Assembly (NCBI RefSeq): GCF_029867415.1
Contig: NC_081185.1
Span: forward strand, 106,557,055-106,621,054
DNA from: Vicia villosa
Lineage: Eukaryota; Streptophyta; Magnoliopsida; Fabales; Fabaceae
Length of the DNA stretch: 64,000 nt
Direction of reading: 5' to 3'
Made by a program: the position numbers and the translations under genes. Positions 11,911 through 24,839 of the stretch are shown piece by piece. Each line of letters starts with the position of its first letter. Positions within the stretch are counted from its first letter, which is position 1. The notes under the pieces were generated by a model, which was not told where the DNA came from, did no database searches, and saw only the letters and a list, made by a program, of their open reading frames with translations.

Positions 11911-13050
11911 AACACCCCAATTTACCCCGTCGAATAATAATAAAATCAGAGTATAAAAATCACCATTCAAAACAATTCATCAAAATCAGGATGTCACATT
12001 TTCTTTGTAATACAGACAATTGTTCATAACAATAAAAGATACATAACACTTCCAAAATTAGGATGAACCGATAACAACCAAATAGTCTTCAAATACATCT
12101 TTTATTAAGCATCGAAAAATATTCATAATTCAAATAAACTAACAAACTAACTTGGTTCAACAACAACAACGTTAAACAAGTGCTTCGATAATCAAATAAA
12201 ATTCAAGATAAATCACAATAGTGTTCATCCCCCGAGTGCTACGTATCAGAGCAACAACACCGACTCGAACTACTTGAAGGTAACTAGCCTTCATTCCTGA
12301 TTACCTGCACGTTACCAACATTGGGATAACATTCAAACAAAAGGGGTGATATATCGTACAATATAAATAAATGCATGATAGTAAATATAGGAGATATAAC
12401 TCAAGCGTAATTCCCCACTTCATAATACATTAGCATCGTAAACACCCAATTTATCATCACACCATTGTTATGAAAATGTAATGCAGCTAACATTGTGCAA
12501 ATGCGTGTGGTACCAAAAGGGCATAAGCCCCCTTCGCAACTTACTAATTATTAGAGGCATCAACAAGGCATGAGCCTTCTTCGCAATTTTGTCAATCCTG
12601 GCCAACGCGTTTGTCAATCCAGGCCATCGTAAAAATGCAATGTATGCGACTCAATAATGCGACATCATAAAATGCAACAATGGAAACTAAACATCAACGA
12701 GGAATAACCTCCATCTCAATCGCCTATAATTAGTGGCAGCAACAACAACATCATCATCATCGTAATAATCTGCAATCTATAATCACATCATTTTGGTGAT
12801 ATCATCATACAACAATGTTCATACTTCGCGTCATCACAACTTACTGGAAAAATACGAATTTCATAAATATTTTCAAAAGATTCTTGATTTAATTTTATTA
12901 GATAGAAAATAATTTTATCTTTTCTAAAGTTTAAACGGCGCGTCAAACAGACACCTGAGTCAAAAGTTATGAATTTTTGAAGTTTGGAAAAATCTGTCAG
13001 CTTCAGTAAGGTAACCGGTTACCTCAGATGATGTAACCGGTTACACCACC
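11911..13050 (-). mobile_element. Ty3/gypsy LTR, minus orientation
   Basis: Begins TGTAACACCCCAATTT and is the approximate reverse complement of the LTR ending near 15170. Shared landmarks are the TCTGATACGTAGCACTCGG block (opposite strand here, near 12235), the dinucleotide-rich AAAATCAGAGTATAAAAATC block near 11942, and a set of repeats around GGCATAAGCC and CAATCC-GGCC at 12490-12630. No primer-binding site is seen on its left, so it is probably a solo or truncated LTR. The right edge near 13050 is uncertain; a SIRE gag fragment starts there. Confidence 0.65.
13011..13044. repeat. Pair of 12-bp perfect palindromes GTAACCGGTTAC
   Basis: Two identical self-complementary 12-mers at 13011-13022 and 13033-13044, centres 22 bp apart, near the inner edge of the minus-strand gypsy LTR. 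Confidence 0.9.
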
Positions 13051-13053
13051 CTC

Positions 13054-13550
13054 AGTATTATTGTTGATGCTCTACCTGACTCTAAATACATAAAGATCAT
13101 AGAAAAGTCAAATGCCAAGACTATCTTTGAATCATTATGTGCTACCTATGAAGCTAACCAGCAGGTGAAAGAAGCTAAGGTCAATCTTTTAGTTCACCAG
13201 TATGAAATCTTCAAAATGAAGGATGATGAAGATATTGAAACCATGTTCTCTAGGTTTCAAATTCTTGTATCAGGCCTTCAGGGTTTGAACAAGAGTTATA
13301 CTTCTGCAGATCATGTCAAGAAGATTACGAGGAGTATTCATGTGAGATTCAAACCTAAAGTTACAACTATTCACGAAGTTAAAGACTTGAATACTTTAAG
13401 TCTTGGAAGTCTAATTAGCAACCTTTAGATCCATGGAATGGAATTGAATGGAGACAAGCTTGTGAAGATGTCCAAATCAGTGGCTTTAAAATTTTCTGTT
13501 AAGAAATCTAGTGGTAAAGCTTTCAGATCCTCAAGAGTCAGCAAATTAGA
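13054..13550 (+). pseudogene. SIRE-type copia gag fragment (UBN2 region)
   Basis: Reads VDALPDSKYIKIIEK, then a UBN2-type gag stretch with QVKEAKVNLLVHQYE and DEDIETMFSRFQILVSGLQ, and ends KDLNTLSLGSLISNL before a stop at 13426; homologous text continues in frame for about 40 codons. It matches the gag remnant at 23563-24260. Both gag ends are missing, so this is a fragment caught between two gypsy LTRs. Confidence 0.8.
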
Positions 13551-13629
13551 ATAAGCTTTTAATGAAGGTGTTACAAGTGTTAGAGACATTCTAATATACA
13601 TCATATGACAACTGATACTCTTCAATCTA

Positions 13630-15170
13630 TCACATCCCTATGAACATTTCGCTAGTGGGGCGTGCACATCCTGTGTCCCTGCTTTAGCGAAATGGGTAGA
13701 GGTGGATGTCATCTCCAAAATCACGATAAAGAAGGTTTGGCGTCATTGTTGGCAACAAAATATATGCAGATTTAGCCTAGACAGGGTCATTATATTGGAC
13801 AACAAAATTTTATTTGTGGCGAATTAATCTATTTTTACCGGTGGAATATCGTTAGAAATAGTATTTTAATTCATTTCGAGTTAATGAGCTTATTGGGCCT
13901 ATTTTGACTAAGTGAAGAATAGTAGTGTGGTGTTATTTTTTTAAGACCAATGTAATTTTAAGATAGGTTTTAGTGTTAGTAAGAAACTAAGGGAAGTGTA
14001 GAGAAATCACAAAAAGAGAAGTTATTTGGAAGAGAGGAGGCTAGGTCTTGAAGAGGAGAAACAAGCTTAGAGAGACCTAATCCAAGTGCTAGGGTTTGTA
14101 GAGTTTTCTTCAATCTAAACAAGGTAAGGGTGGGGTTCTCTTCCTATAATGGGGCTTATGAAACCTTGTATGTTGGGGATTAGGGATTTAGGTTATTACA
14201 TTTGCTGTGTTAAATTGTTTCATTGTTATAACTAGTTGTTGAAATCTAATCCAATTATAACACGCCTATATCACAATTAATAATCAGTAATAATTGTGAT
14301 ATAGGCGTGTGCCTTGTGACGAATATTTTGTAAAGCAAATGATGATGATGTTGTGTGATGTCCGGTTCATCGATTCACGTACATTTGCATATATATTGTG
14401 ACGGTCTGGATTGGCAAAATTAGTGACGAAGGCTTATGCCTTGTGCCTCTGAATTGGGCAATTGGTGACGGGGGCTGAAGCTCCGATTGGTACCACATGC
14501 ATATACATGAGTCATGTCCCATGTGTCTTAGGTGATTCATAGTTGTGACGTTTTGTGACTATATTGTAATTGTATTTTTGTGACTTGTTAAGTGATGGAA
14601 GTATGTGAAGATGTGAATTAATGACTTTGTGAATGCGATTAACCGAATATGTCTAGTTTCTGATATATAATTTATCATGCGCTCAATTATATGAATGATA
14701 TCTCACCCTTTCTTTGTTTCGTCGTTGCCTTTATATTGGTAACGTGCAGGTAATTCGCATTGAGGAGAGGTTAGCCGAGTTGGTCTTGAGTCGTTGTCGC
14801 TCTGATACGTAGCACTCGGGGGGACGGACATGTTGATTTACTTGTTTTTGGATTATTATGTCTTAGAAAATACTTGAGTTGTTTAATTGATATTGTCACT
14901 TTAAAGTGTGTTAATTGTTAAATTAAGATGCTATGAATCCTTGAACTAGTTGTTGAGTTTCCGTTGCACTTTTATGGAAGTTGATTCATGTTAAAGACTA
15001 TTGTTTGATGTTATCGGTTCCTCTGTATTTTGTGAATGCTATGTATCCGTTTTATGCGACGAGGTGATTTGTACTTGAGAATGAATATGTGATACCTCAA
15101 TTGCTTCATTTGTGAATTTTTATACTCTGATTTTATTTAAATACCATGGGTAGAAATTGGGTGTTATATT
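13630..15170 (+). mobile_element. Ty3/gypsy 5' LTR, plus orientation
   Basis: Ends ATTGGGTGTTATA, mirroring the TGTAACACCC start of the inverted LTR at 11911. It is followed at once by a tRNA-Met type primer-binding site and a chromovirus-type gag. Landmarks inside are GCTCTGATACGTAGCACTCG near 14800 and the repeats around GGCTTATGCC at 14400-14490. The left edge was not resolved; 13630 marks where the sequence stops resembling copia gag. Confidence 0.62.
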
Positions 15171-15172
15171 AG

Positions 15173-15186
15173 TGGTATCAGAGCAA
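15173..15186 (+). other. Primer-binding site (tRNA-iMet type)
   Basis: TGGTATCAGAGCAA directly after the LTR end, complementary to the 3' end of initiator tRNA-Met as in most plant LTR retrotransposons. Confidence 0.85.
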
Positions 15187-15279
15187 TACGGTCTTGTCCG
15201 GCTAAGTGTCGAGTCGTAGTGTAGTCTAACAATCGTGTATTGTTGTTTATGCTAATTATTTTTATGTTGTAGTGACGCT

Positions 15280-15850
15280 ATGGCAGGAAGGAATGATGAT
15301 GTGATAGCTGCTGCTTTGGAAGGAATGGCTTAGGCTATGCAGAACCAACCGAATGCTGACAAAAATGCTGGATCTCGTAGTTTAGAAACTTTCCAAAGGG
15401 AGAATCCGCCAGTGTTCAAGGGTACGCATGACCCTGATGGTGCTTTTGATTGGTTGAAGGAGATCGAGCGAATCTTCCGTGTTATGGATTGCACTCCTGC
15501 TCAGAAGGTTAGATATGGCACTCATATGCTGGCCAAGGAAGCTGATGATTGGTGGTTGGAGACGCTTGCTAGGTTAGAGGCTTCAGGTGATAAAATCAAT
15601 TGGAATATGTTCCGTAGGGAATTTCTGAGAAAGTACTATCCTGAAGATGTTCGGGGTAAGAAAGAGATAGAATTCCTAGAGTTGACGCAAGGGGACAAGT
15701 CTGTTACTGAGTATGCTGCCAAGTTCACTGAGTTGATTAAGTTCTATCCTCACTTTGATGGCGAAGGTGCTGAATTTTCTAAGTGCATCAAGTTCCAAAA
15801 CGGATTGTGCTCGGAAATCAAGAAAGTTGTTGGGTACCAAAAGATCATGC
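15280..15850 (+). pseudogene. Ty3/gypsy (Tekay/Del-like) gag, truncated
   Basis: Gag N-terminal part. ATG at 15280 opens a frame that meets TAG at 15331 and then continues in frame (an ATG at 15337 follows). It contains the retrotransposon gag signature: NPPVFKGTHDPDGAFDWL, ERIFRVMDC, then WW, FLRKYYPEDVRGKKEIEFLEL, SVTEYAAKFTELIKFYPH and KFQNGL. Homology ends near 15850, before any zinc knuckle; an (AT)n tract then interrupts the element and no protease or RT follows. The TAG replaces what is probably a Gln codon (CAG). Confidence 0.85.
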
Positions 15851-15893
15851 TTTGGCAAAAAGTTATTCTCCTTGGAAAATCACAAATTTTATA

Positions 15894-15898
<5 letters not shown>

Positions 15899-15937
<39 letters not shown>
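15899..15937. repeat. (AT)n microsatellite
   Basis: About 19 AT units at the point where gag homology is lost. Confidence 0.95.
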
Positions 15938-15939
<2 letters not shown>

Positions 15940-15942
<3 letters not shown>

Positions 15943-16394
15943 AGTGGGTGTGATTTCGGGCACGAGTTTCACACTACTCAAATCTGCACCCGAACCCGAA
16001 CCCAAACTCAGTCAACTCGGGTTTTCACACGTAGACTCGGGTGCGGGTTCGGGTGGGCCCCACAAGTTTGAGTCTGTCTGCCAACCTTATTTGTACCAGT
16101 TGAATATGAACTTGTGATCACCCTTGAAACAATGAAACCTTGAACTCTTGATGAACTTTTAAACAATCTTATAAACTCTTGGAAAATGAGGAAGCTTGAA
16201 CACCTTATTGCTTGATGACTTTGAATCAAAAGAAACCCCTAGTTTTCTGGCCCGCGATCCCAATGCCAAGGTATAGATTAATGATGCATAATTTATTGTA
16301 TGACCTAATGGAAGGTGTGTGCATATGAGGATAATGAAATACAAAAGACATATGATTTTATAAAGGGTAGGACAAATTTGGGGTATGACACATG
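15940..16394. other. Non-coding segment with a GC-rich inverted repeat
   Basis: Holds an inverted pair, ACCCGAACCCG near 15988 and CGGGTTCGGGT near 16042, in an otherwise AT-rich spacer. This resembles ends of hAT-like MITEs but no target duplication was found. No gene seen. Confidence 0.4.
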
Positions 16395-17933
16395 ATCAGT
16401 GTTTTTTACACGTTAATTTACCGTTGATTTTAGTCATCTTTGCTTTATATTGTCAAGCGTTTTACTTCATTCTTCTACATTTTATGCTTTGGTTGTGTAT
16501 TGTACTGTTTGCAGGCTCAAATGAATAAATCGAGACAAATCAATGCGAAAAAGTACAAAAAGCAGAGATTTGAAGGAAGTAAAAAATCATGCTACAGGAG
16601 GCCTGGCGCGACCACCCGTGTCACCTAACACCGGTCGGTCAGGATGAAGCGTGGCCAAGAAAATGCAAAAGAGATGAAAGTCAGAGGGCTGACACGGCCC
16701 GTGTTAGCAAGTATCAGATCTGGAAATTTTTAGCATGTTTCTCATCGTGACAGACGTGTAGTATTTTGATCATAACTAGAACTTCGTAAATCAGAATGAC
16801 GTGGTTCTAGCAGAAAAATTCGCAGACGAAAATGGCTACAACTTTGATGAAGACAACAAAGGCAAATTATGAGCTTAGGGGCTGACACGGGCTGTGTTAG
16901 GAGGCCTGAGACAAAAAATTAACTTTTAAGATGACAGAAGTCTGACATGGGTGCCCATGTCAGCATGTGACGTTGATTTCATGATATTTTTTTCATATTT
17001 TGTCCATGGGTTAAGTTGTGAGAGCGTTTTGGGTACTTTCAACCGACCTAAGTGAATGTGTGCTATTTAATTGAGTTTTGAAGAAGAATGAAAGGACTTT
17101 TTGGCCGAGAAAAGAAGATACGATTGAAGATTGAAGAAGGTTTTCATGAACGGAAGCGATTGAAGATCAACTTTCATCTCAATTCTTGTAATGTCTCTAT
17201 TTTATATTTTTTTTCTTTGAACAATATGAGTAGCTAAACCCCCCAATGTTAGGGGGTGTCCCTGATTTGATTCTATAATGATTTTGAATTCTTGATTTCA
17301 TCAATAGATTTGTTTTCTTATTCAATTTAATTGTAGAAGGTTTTTATGCCTTCTTTGTCAGACCAACAAGATTGATTTACGGTTAAAAATCAGTTGGACC
17401 GTGGTTGTTAAGGTTTTTGTACGATTAGACTATAGTAGATATCACCTAAGAATAGGGATACCCTATAGTTACCGGTTAACTCTTGATAAAAGAAAGGTTT
17501 GGTTTCATCATAATTCGCTAAGGAATTAGAATTTAGGATGAATGTTCAAAGGTTTTTCAGCTAAGGAATTAGGGGAAAATAATCTAAAGGGCGGTAATTA
17601 AAGGTTATGAACTTGTTGAAGAAATCATGATTCAAGGTTATTACAAGGCAAATCATACATTTTACCCTAGCATGCTCTCATATTTGCTAAAACCACTTAG
17701 TCAATTTTATGTTATTTTTATTTATTGTTAATTTATAATTGCAAAACAAAACCCCAATTTAAGTTTTTGTTTAATTGAATAAAGAATTAGAACTCTGTAT
17801 TGATACACAGTCCTTGAGATCGACATTGAGGAAATTTTTCCTTTATTACTACAGAGGAAAAATAATACACTTGCTATTTTACCGATCAAGTTTTTGATAA
17901 AGGGTAGAAAAATTTTGGGGTATGACACATGAT
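16361..17933. mobile_element. LTR-like segment between 36-bp direct repeats
   Basis: A 36-bp block starting TAAAGGGTAG and ending GGGGTATGACACATGAT occurs at 16361-16396 and, with a few differences, at 17898-17933. The DNA between has no reading frame of note, contains CCCCCCAATGTTAGGGGG near 17240, and runs from TGATCAGTG to ACCGATCA. It resembles an old gypsy LTR region but its family is not recognised. Confidence 0.4.
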
Positions 17934-18287
17934 AATGATCTCATGGTCATGACGATGCAGTGTGACAATTGGGATATAGAATAGGTACTAATTAATCCGG
18001 GAAGCTCAAAAGATGTCTTATACTACAACATATTCGAGAAGTTCCGGTTCTATCCGAACGACCTTCAGATGTTCCAAGGTTTGCTATTTGGGTTCTTTGG
18101 CGAGCAAGTACATATGAAAGGTCACATAACTCTCAAGACAATGTTTGGGCTGAACGAGAGTTCAGAAGTGATCAAAGTTAGGTATCTCGCAGTAGATGCC
18201 TCATATTCATACAACATCATCATAGAACGACCCACAATTAATCTTTTAGGGGTCGTCAAGTTAACTTTATACTTGAGCATGAAGTAA
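17931..18287 (+). pseudogene. Ty3/gypsy (Tat/Ogre-like) aspartic protease fragment
   Basis: Reads through the retropepsin segment found upstream of RT in Tat-lineage elements: NPGSSKDVLYYNIFEKF (normally D-x-GSS), FGFFGEQVHMKGHITLKTMFG, IKVRYLAVDASYSYNIIIERPTIN and LGVVKLTLYLSMK. The catalytic Asp position is Asn (AAT), and a TAG interrupts the lead-in near 17979. The last 72 codons (18069-18287) are open. No RT follows. An old, inactive fragment. Confidence 0.75.
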
Positions 18288-18542
18288 TTGCTACCTAGAG
18301 GGCATATCATATGAGAATGACATATTTATATGAGAATGTGAGAATGAATCTGCACCATTGGATTGTAAAATAAATGGTGGAGATTATGAGTGAATCTTTT
18401 TTTCTCTCTCCTACTTCATTTATTAAGGATCCTAGAAAGAGAAACCAATCTAGTCCATTAAAATCAACAAAATCAAAATTTGATGGTCGTGATTCATTGT
18501 TCTTATTTCTTATAATAACCAAGTGTTCTCACTTGAGTCGTG

Positions 18543-18544
<2 letters not shown>
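18288..18544. other. Unassigned repeat-like segment
   Basis: Begins with a short internal repeat (ATGAGAATG, three times near 18310-18345) and runs up to an (AT)n tract. It looks like dispersed repeat DNA, but I could not define ends. No gene. Confidence 0.35.

Positions 18545-18616
<72 letters not shown>
18545..18616. repeat. (AT)n microsatellite
   Basis: About 35 AT units. Confidence 0.95.
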
Positions 18617-18619
<3 letters not shown>

Positions 18620-19509
18620 AAAATTGTCCACCGAATTATAAATGCTTGACAAATTAAATTTCCAATATCAATGAAAAAAAAACAGAAGATGCACGTTAGG
18701 AATATGGTAGGGAAATGTGTGGTCTTGTCTTGTGCATTAACCAAAGAACTGGCCACGACCACAATGAGACAGAGCAGAGTGGGCCATTATTTTAATTCAA
18801 TGCCTCACTGCCTCTGACTCAATATTGGTCTCATGAGAAGAATCCTAAGATGTTTTAGGCAATAATACAGTAAATAATACAACCTTTTTCTTTTGGTTTT
18901 TGTCCATTCTTTTGATCCCTTCTCTTGCATATCAAGTATGTATTGAAAATACCAAAAGTAAATGTGTCATATTTTCAACCTTATGATTATTTTTTCAACT
19001 TAACTGTTAGGAAAAATTAAACATTAAGTTGGTCAAGGTGAGAGAGTGTGGAACAATGATCCCAACTAACAATGCTTTATTTCCAAAATAATAGGATGAC
19101 ACAAGAAAAATATGTCTAAACAAAGTTTGCCTCCACCAAGTATGACAAGATTCTGACAGGTCATGTCTTCCGAATAGAAAATAGCTGTGGTCACCAGTTT
19201 CACACTTTTTTACTGGGAATATTTTATTTGGTGATTAATATGAGGTATTTATGATGTCAATTTATTTTGGAAGAGCTGTTAACGTGACTTCAATTTTCAT
19301 TTTGGAAATAATTTGAATCTCGTTTTAAAGTCAGTCGTTTGGAAAATAGGTGGTGGTAAAAAAGTTACATGTCTTCTGACATTTAATAAATTCAAAGAAA
19401 TCTTATAAAATATATTTTCTCCGTCTCATATATAAATGTTGAAGATTTTTTTATATAAAAAAAATTCAAAACAAAGTCATATTTCAAAAAAAAAATTCCA
19501 TTTAACTAT
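18617..19509. other. Spacer, no gene recognised
   Basis: Less AT-biased than its surroundings and without obvious repeat signatures, except for a stowaway-like end (CTCCGTCTCATATATAAATG) near 19420. No protein recognised on either strand. Confidence 0.5.
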
Positions 19510-19757
19510 GTTGGGTTTTTTTTTCACGTAGGTGTTATCTGCGATGGCACATCCTATATATTTTTTTTTAATTATTTCAGTTACCTGTAAATTTTCTTGC
19601 GGATTTAGTGTTATCTACGAATTTATCTACGGAAATATTTAATGTTTCGTTTGCAGGTAAATTCGCAGATAACACCAAATCTGCATGTAAATCTGTTGGT
19701 AACTGAAAAAATAGAAGTGCCGTGTGAGACGGCGCCTACATGGAAAATATCCCAAAA
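19510..19757. mobile_element. Foldback MITE
   Basis: Long inverted repeat. The left arm has CACGTAGGTGTTATCTGCGA and TTTCAGTTACCTGTAAATTT. The right arm, reversed, has CATGTAGGCGCC, TTTCAGTTACCAACAGATTT and TGGTGTTATCTGCGAATTTA. Termini are TTGGG and CCCAA with T-rich/A-rich inner flanks. No coding capacity. A target duplication was not clear, so the superfamily is open. Confidence 0.65.
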
Positions 19758-19816
19758 ATTGTTAGTTGAGTAGTTTTTTTGAAATATTAGTTTGTTTGAT
19801 TTTATTTTCAAAAACT

Positions 19817-20170
<354 letters not shown>

Positions 20171-20221
<51 letters not shown>
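20171..20221. repeat. (TA)n microsatellite
   Basis: About 25 TA units on the right side of the MITE. Confidence 0.95.
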
Positions 20222-21811
<1,590 letters not shown>

Positions 21812-22280
21812 TATGGCTTCCATGGGGAACCTAAAAGCCGATATTGTTCCTGAAGAGGAGGAAACCCTTGGTGGTATTGACCTTAAAGAAGTTACCAGAG
21901 GCTTTGCTTTTCCAGCTTTACCTTTAACTAATCCATAATACATTGGTGACTTAGGCAAGAGAGGAATGATTGAATTTATATTAGGGCACACATACATACT
22001 TTTGGTTGTGATCCGACTGATAATGAATTTAGGTGGTGGGTAGAATCAGATTCACGAGCTTGTACTTATGGGCATTTTTCATCTTTAGACAACGAAGCCA
22101 TAATGAATTTAGAGGATCAACAAAATGGTGAAGTTCCTGAGGTCAAAGATAAACTCTTTCAGGTGGATACAAATACACGAGACACGGTCTATCTTTGATG
22201 ACGAAGAACGTCTATATAACACCTTTATTAAGGTGGTATCTTCCTCTGACCGGGGGTTTTTCCCCCTAAAAGTGATAAGA
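21812..22280 (+). pseudogene. Unrecognised coding remnant in three frames
   Basis: Three coding-looking pieces follow one another. From ATG at 21812, a 41-codon frame contains EEEETLGGIDLKEVTRGF and stops. About 21998-22197 reads CDPTDNEFRWWVESDSRACT, then YGHFSSLDNEAIMNLEDQQN. From about 22140, a shifted frame reads RWIQIHETRSIFDDEERLYN, then TFIKVVSSSDRGFF. The composition is protein-like, not random, but I do not recognise the family. It could be the 5' part of an uncharacterised retroelement gag or a captured host exon. It abuts a SIRE LTR on its right. Confidence 0.4.
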
Positions 22281-22339
22281 GGTTATGTAGTCACCATGTG
22301 GATTACATTCTCCATATCCATGAATGTATATTTTCTTGG

Positions 22340-23493
22340 ATGGGGTTCTTATTGGAACAAAATTGGTTTGTGCCTTATCCCTAAGGTTTTGATGATTACA
22401 AAGTATTTAAAGAACAATTGGGTATACTAACTTTTCTTCAAGTGTATAAGAACATAGATTAGAATTTTTGATAAAAAGTCAATTCTAATACTACATTGAA
22501 CTTCTAAATAGAAGCTTAATAGATGCAAAATTTAAATATCAGACTCTGAAGAATCATATTTTGAAGGAAGTCAACTTCTGAAGACTTAAACTTTGGATTC
22601 AGTCAAAGCTCAAGGATATAGAAGACTATGTCTAGTCACTATCAGACTTTGAATACATTTTGTCCTCTCTTAATCACAAGAAGACTTAGTAGAATTCTGT
22701 AGAAGACAAAAGGAATGCAACAACTAATTCCTCTCTAAGTAAAGTAATTTCAAATGGCCTCTCAATAACATTAATCATATCAGGAAGCTTTCCAATGTCT
22801 TTGATGATGTTTCTCTAGAAGACTCCTTATGCATGAAGTCTTCTTCAACGACTCTTTTGTGTTCCTCTATTTAAGAAGCTGGAGATTTGAAAAAACTACA
22901 ACATTGCACCTTGACAAACAAAGAGTTGTTACTCTGTCAAAACAAAGAAAAAGTTTAACTTAGGATTTCTTAACACTTGTATATTCTAGAAACTCCTAAG
23001 TCTTAGAGTTTTTTGTGTTGTATTTTGATTACACATCTGATTGTATATCAAGTGTAATACTCAAATAGTCTTTATTTCTAAGTTAGATTGTAGAAGTCTC
23101 TTGCTTGTGAGCATGGGCATCTGAAGTTTCTTGCTTGTGTACTTAAGCACATGAAATTCTCTTGCCTATGTGCTTGAGCATTAGAAGTCTCTTACTTGAG
23201 GGTTTGAAAATTAGAAGTCTCTTGATTATGTGCTTGAGCATTTGTGACCATATTTGGTTATAGTGAAAATATCTTGGAAATAAAAGAGGACTAGACTACT
23301 CATGATTTGTGGGAGAAACCAGGATATATCATTTGTGTCTTTATTATTTACCTCTGAACTACTTTAATTTGTTTCTAAACATTTAACCTGATTCAGTTTT
23401 TCTACTTTGTGTTCATAATCTGATAAGAGACTTTCGGAACATAAAGAAAAAGAAAACATGATTCAACCCATTATTGTGTTTTTCTCACCTTCA
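22340..23493 (+). mobile_element. SIRE-type copia 5' LTR (decayed)
   Basis: A long LTR-like region ending CTCACCTTCA, the usual end of this legume copia family, followed by a degenerate primer-binding site and gag. It contains about five imperfect 32-35 bp repeats around AGAAGTCTCTTGCTTGTG at 23095-23245. The left edge is uncertain. Confidence 0.6.
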
Positions 23494-23508
23494 GTTGGCA
23501 TTAGATCA
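23494..23508 (+). other. Degenerate primer-binding site
   Basis: GTTGGCATTAGATCA, a mutated form of the ATTGGTATCAGAGC seen in related elements, exactly between LTR end and gag leader. Confidence 0.6.
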
Positions 23509-23562
23509 TGATATGTGCTTTAACACTTAATAGTGGTACATAAAAGATCCTAAGAGAAAAAC

Positions 23563-24720
23563 ATGCCTGGTGATAGATCTAAATCTAAAGTTAACTCTGG
23601 TCATCATAGTGTAAACCATGATTTTAGTACCTGTGAGAAGAATGACTATTTTGCTAGACCTCTAACCTTCAGTGGAGATTCTACTCAATTTGAATGGTGG
23701 AAGAGTATGATGTACACTCGCATCATAGGTATTGATGATGAGTTGTGGGATATTCTTGAAGATGGCATTTCTATTCCAGTTGATGGAGTAGGAATGGTTA
23801 TTGATAGAAAGAGTCTCACACCTGAGAAAAAGAATATCTACAGAAAACATCATAGAGTGTGTGGGATTCTAGTGGATTATTTACCTCACTTTGAGTACAT
23901 CAAAATCATTGACAAATCTACTACTTAAATCATATTCAAATCACTTTGTGCTACTTATGAAGGAAATTAACAAGTTAAAAAGGAAAAGGCAAACCTTTTG
24001 GTCTAACAGTATGAATTGTTCAGGATGAAGGAAGATGAAGACATTGAAACCGTGTTTTCAAGGTTTCAAGTTATGGTATTTGGACTTCAAGTTTTAAACA
24101 AAAGTTATACAATTGTTGATCTTGTCTAGAAAATTCTTAGGAGTCTTCCGATCAAATATAGACCTAAAGTGTGTGTTATTCAAGAAGTTAAAGACTTGAA
24201 CACATTAATTCTTGAAAGTCTAATAAGTAATCTCCAGAGTCATGAGACGAAGCTTATTGGAGACAAACCTTTTAAGAAGCAAAGTCTCTTGTTTTGAAAT
24301 ATGTTGGTAAATCTGCCAAATCTTCTCAAGTTTGTGACCTTGAAGAAGATACATATGAATGAGGTTCTGAATAGGGTTCAGATGATAAAGAGATGGCATT
24401 TGTTATCAAAAGATTTCAGTACTTGGAAAAGAAGAACAAAAGAACCTCAGTAAGAAGAAGTGGCTTCAGATGATCTAGTTCCAGAGAAAAGAAAGATAAT
24501 CATAAGAGATGATTCAACTGTCAGAAGCTTGGTCACTTTATTGCTGACTCTTCAGAGCTGTAAAAGGACAAGTCAAAGAAAGGAAGCTTTCATAAAAATA
24601 GCTTCAGAAACAAAGTCAAGAAGAGTCTCACAGCAACATGAGATGAACTTGACAAATAAGAATAATCTGATAAAGATGAAGAAGAAGCAAATCTAGCTTT
24701 GATGGATTCAATAACTTCAA
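23563..24720 (+). pseudogene. SIRE-type copia gag, decayed
   Basis: Starts MPGDRSKSKVNSG. The N-terminal gag (FARPLTFSGDSTQFEWWKSM, LWDILEDG) is open to a TAA at 23926. In the same frame homology continues through SLCATYEG, NLLV, QYELFRMKEDEDIETVFSRF and KDLNTLILESLISNLQSHE, with further stops at about 23968, 24004 and 24127. The UBN2 region is clearly the same family as the fragment at 13054-13550. The stretch after 24300 is frameshifted gag C-terminus (acidic, Lys-rich). No functional product expected. Confidence 0.82.
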
Positions 24721-24839
24721 ACACAGAATCTGACTCATGTTTTGGTTTTGCTTCTGAAGAAAAAGATGAGGTATTTTCTAAATTTTCTCATTTCTGATTT
24801 CATTACATTAATTCAAGATCTTAAGGAACGCTGTCCATG

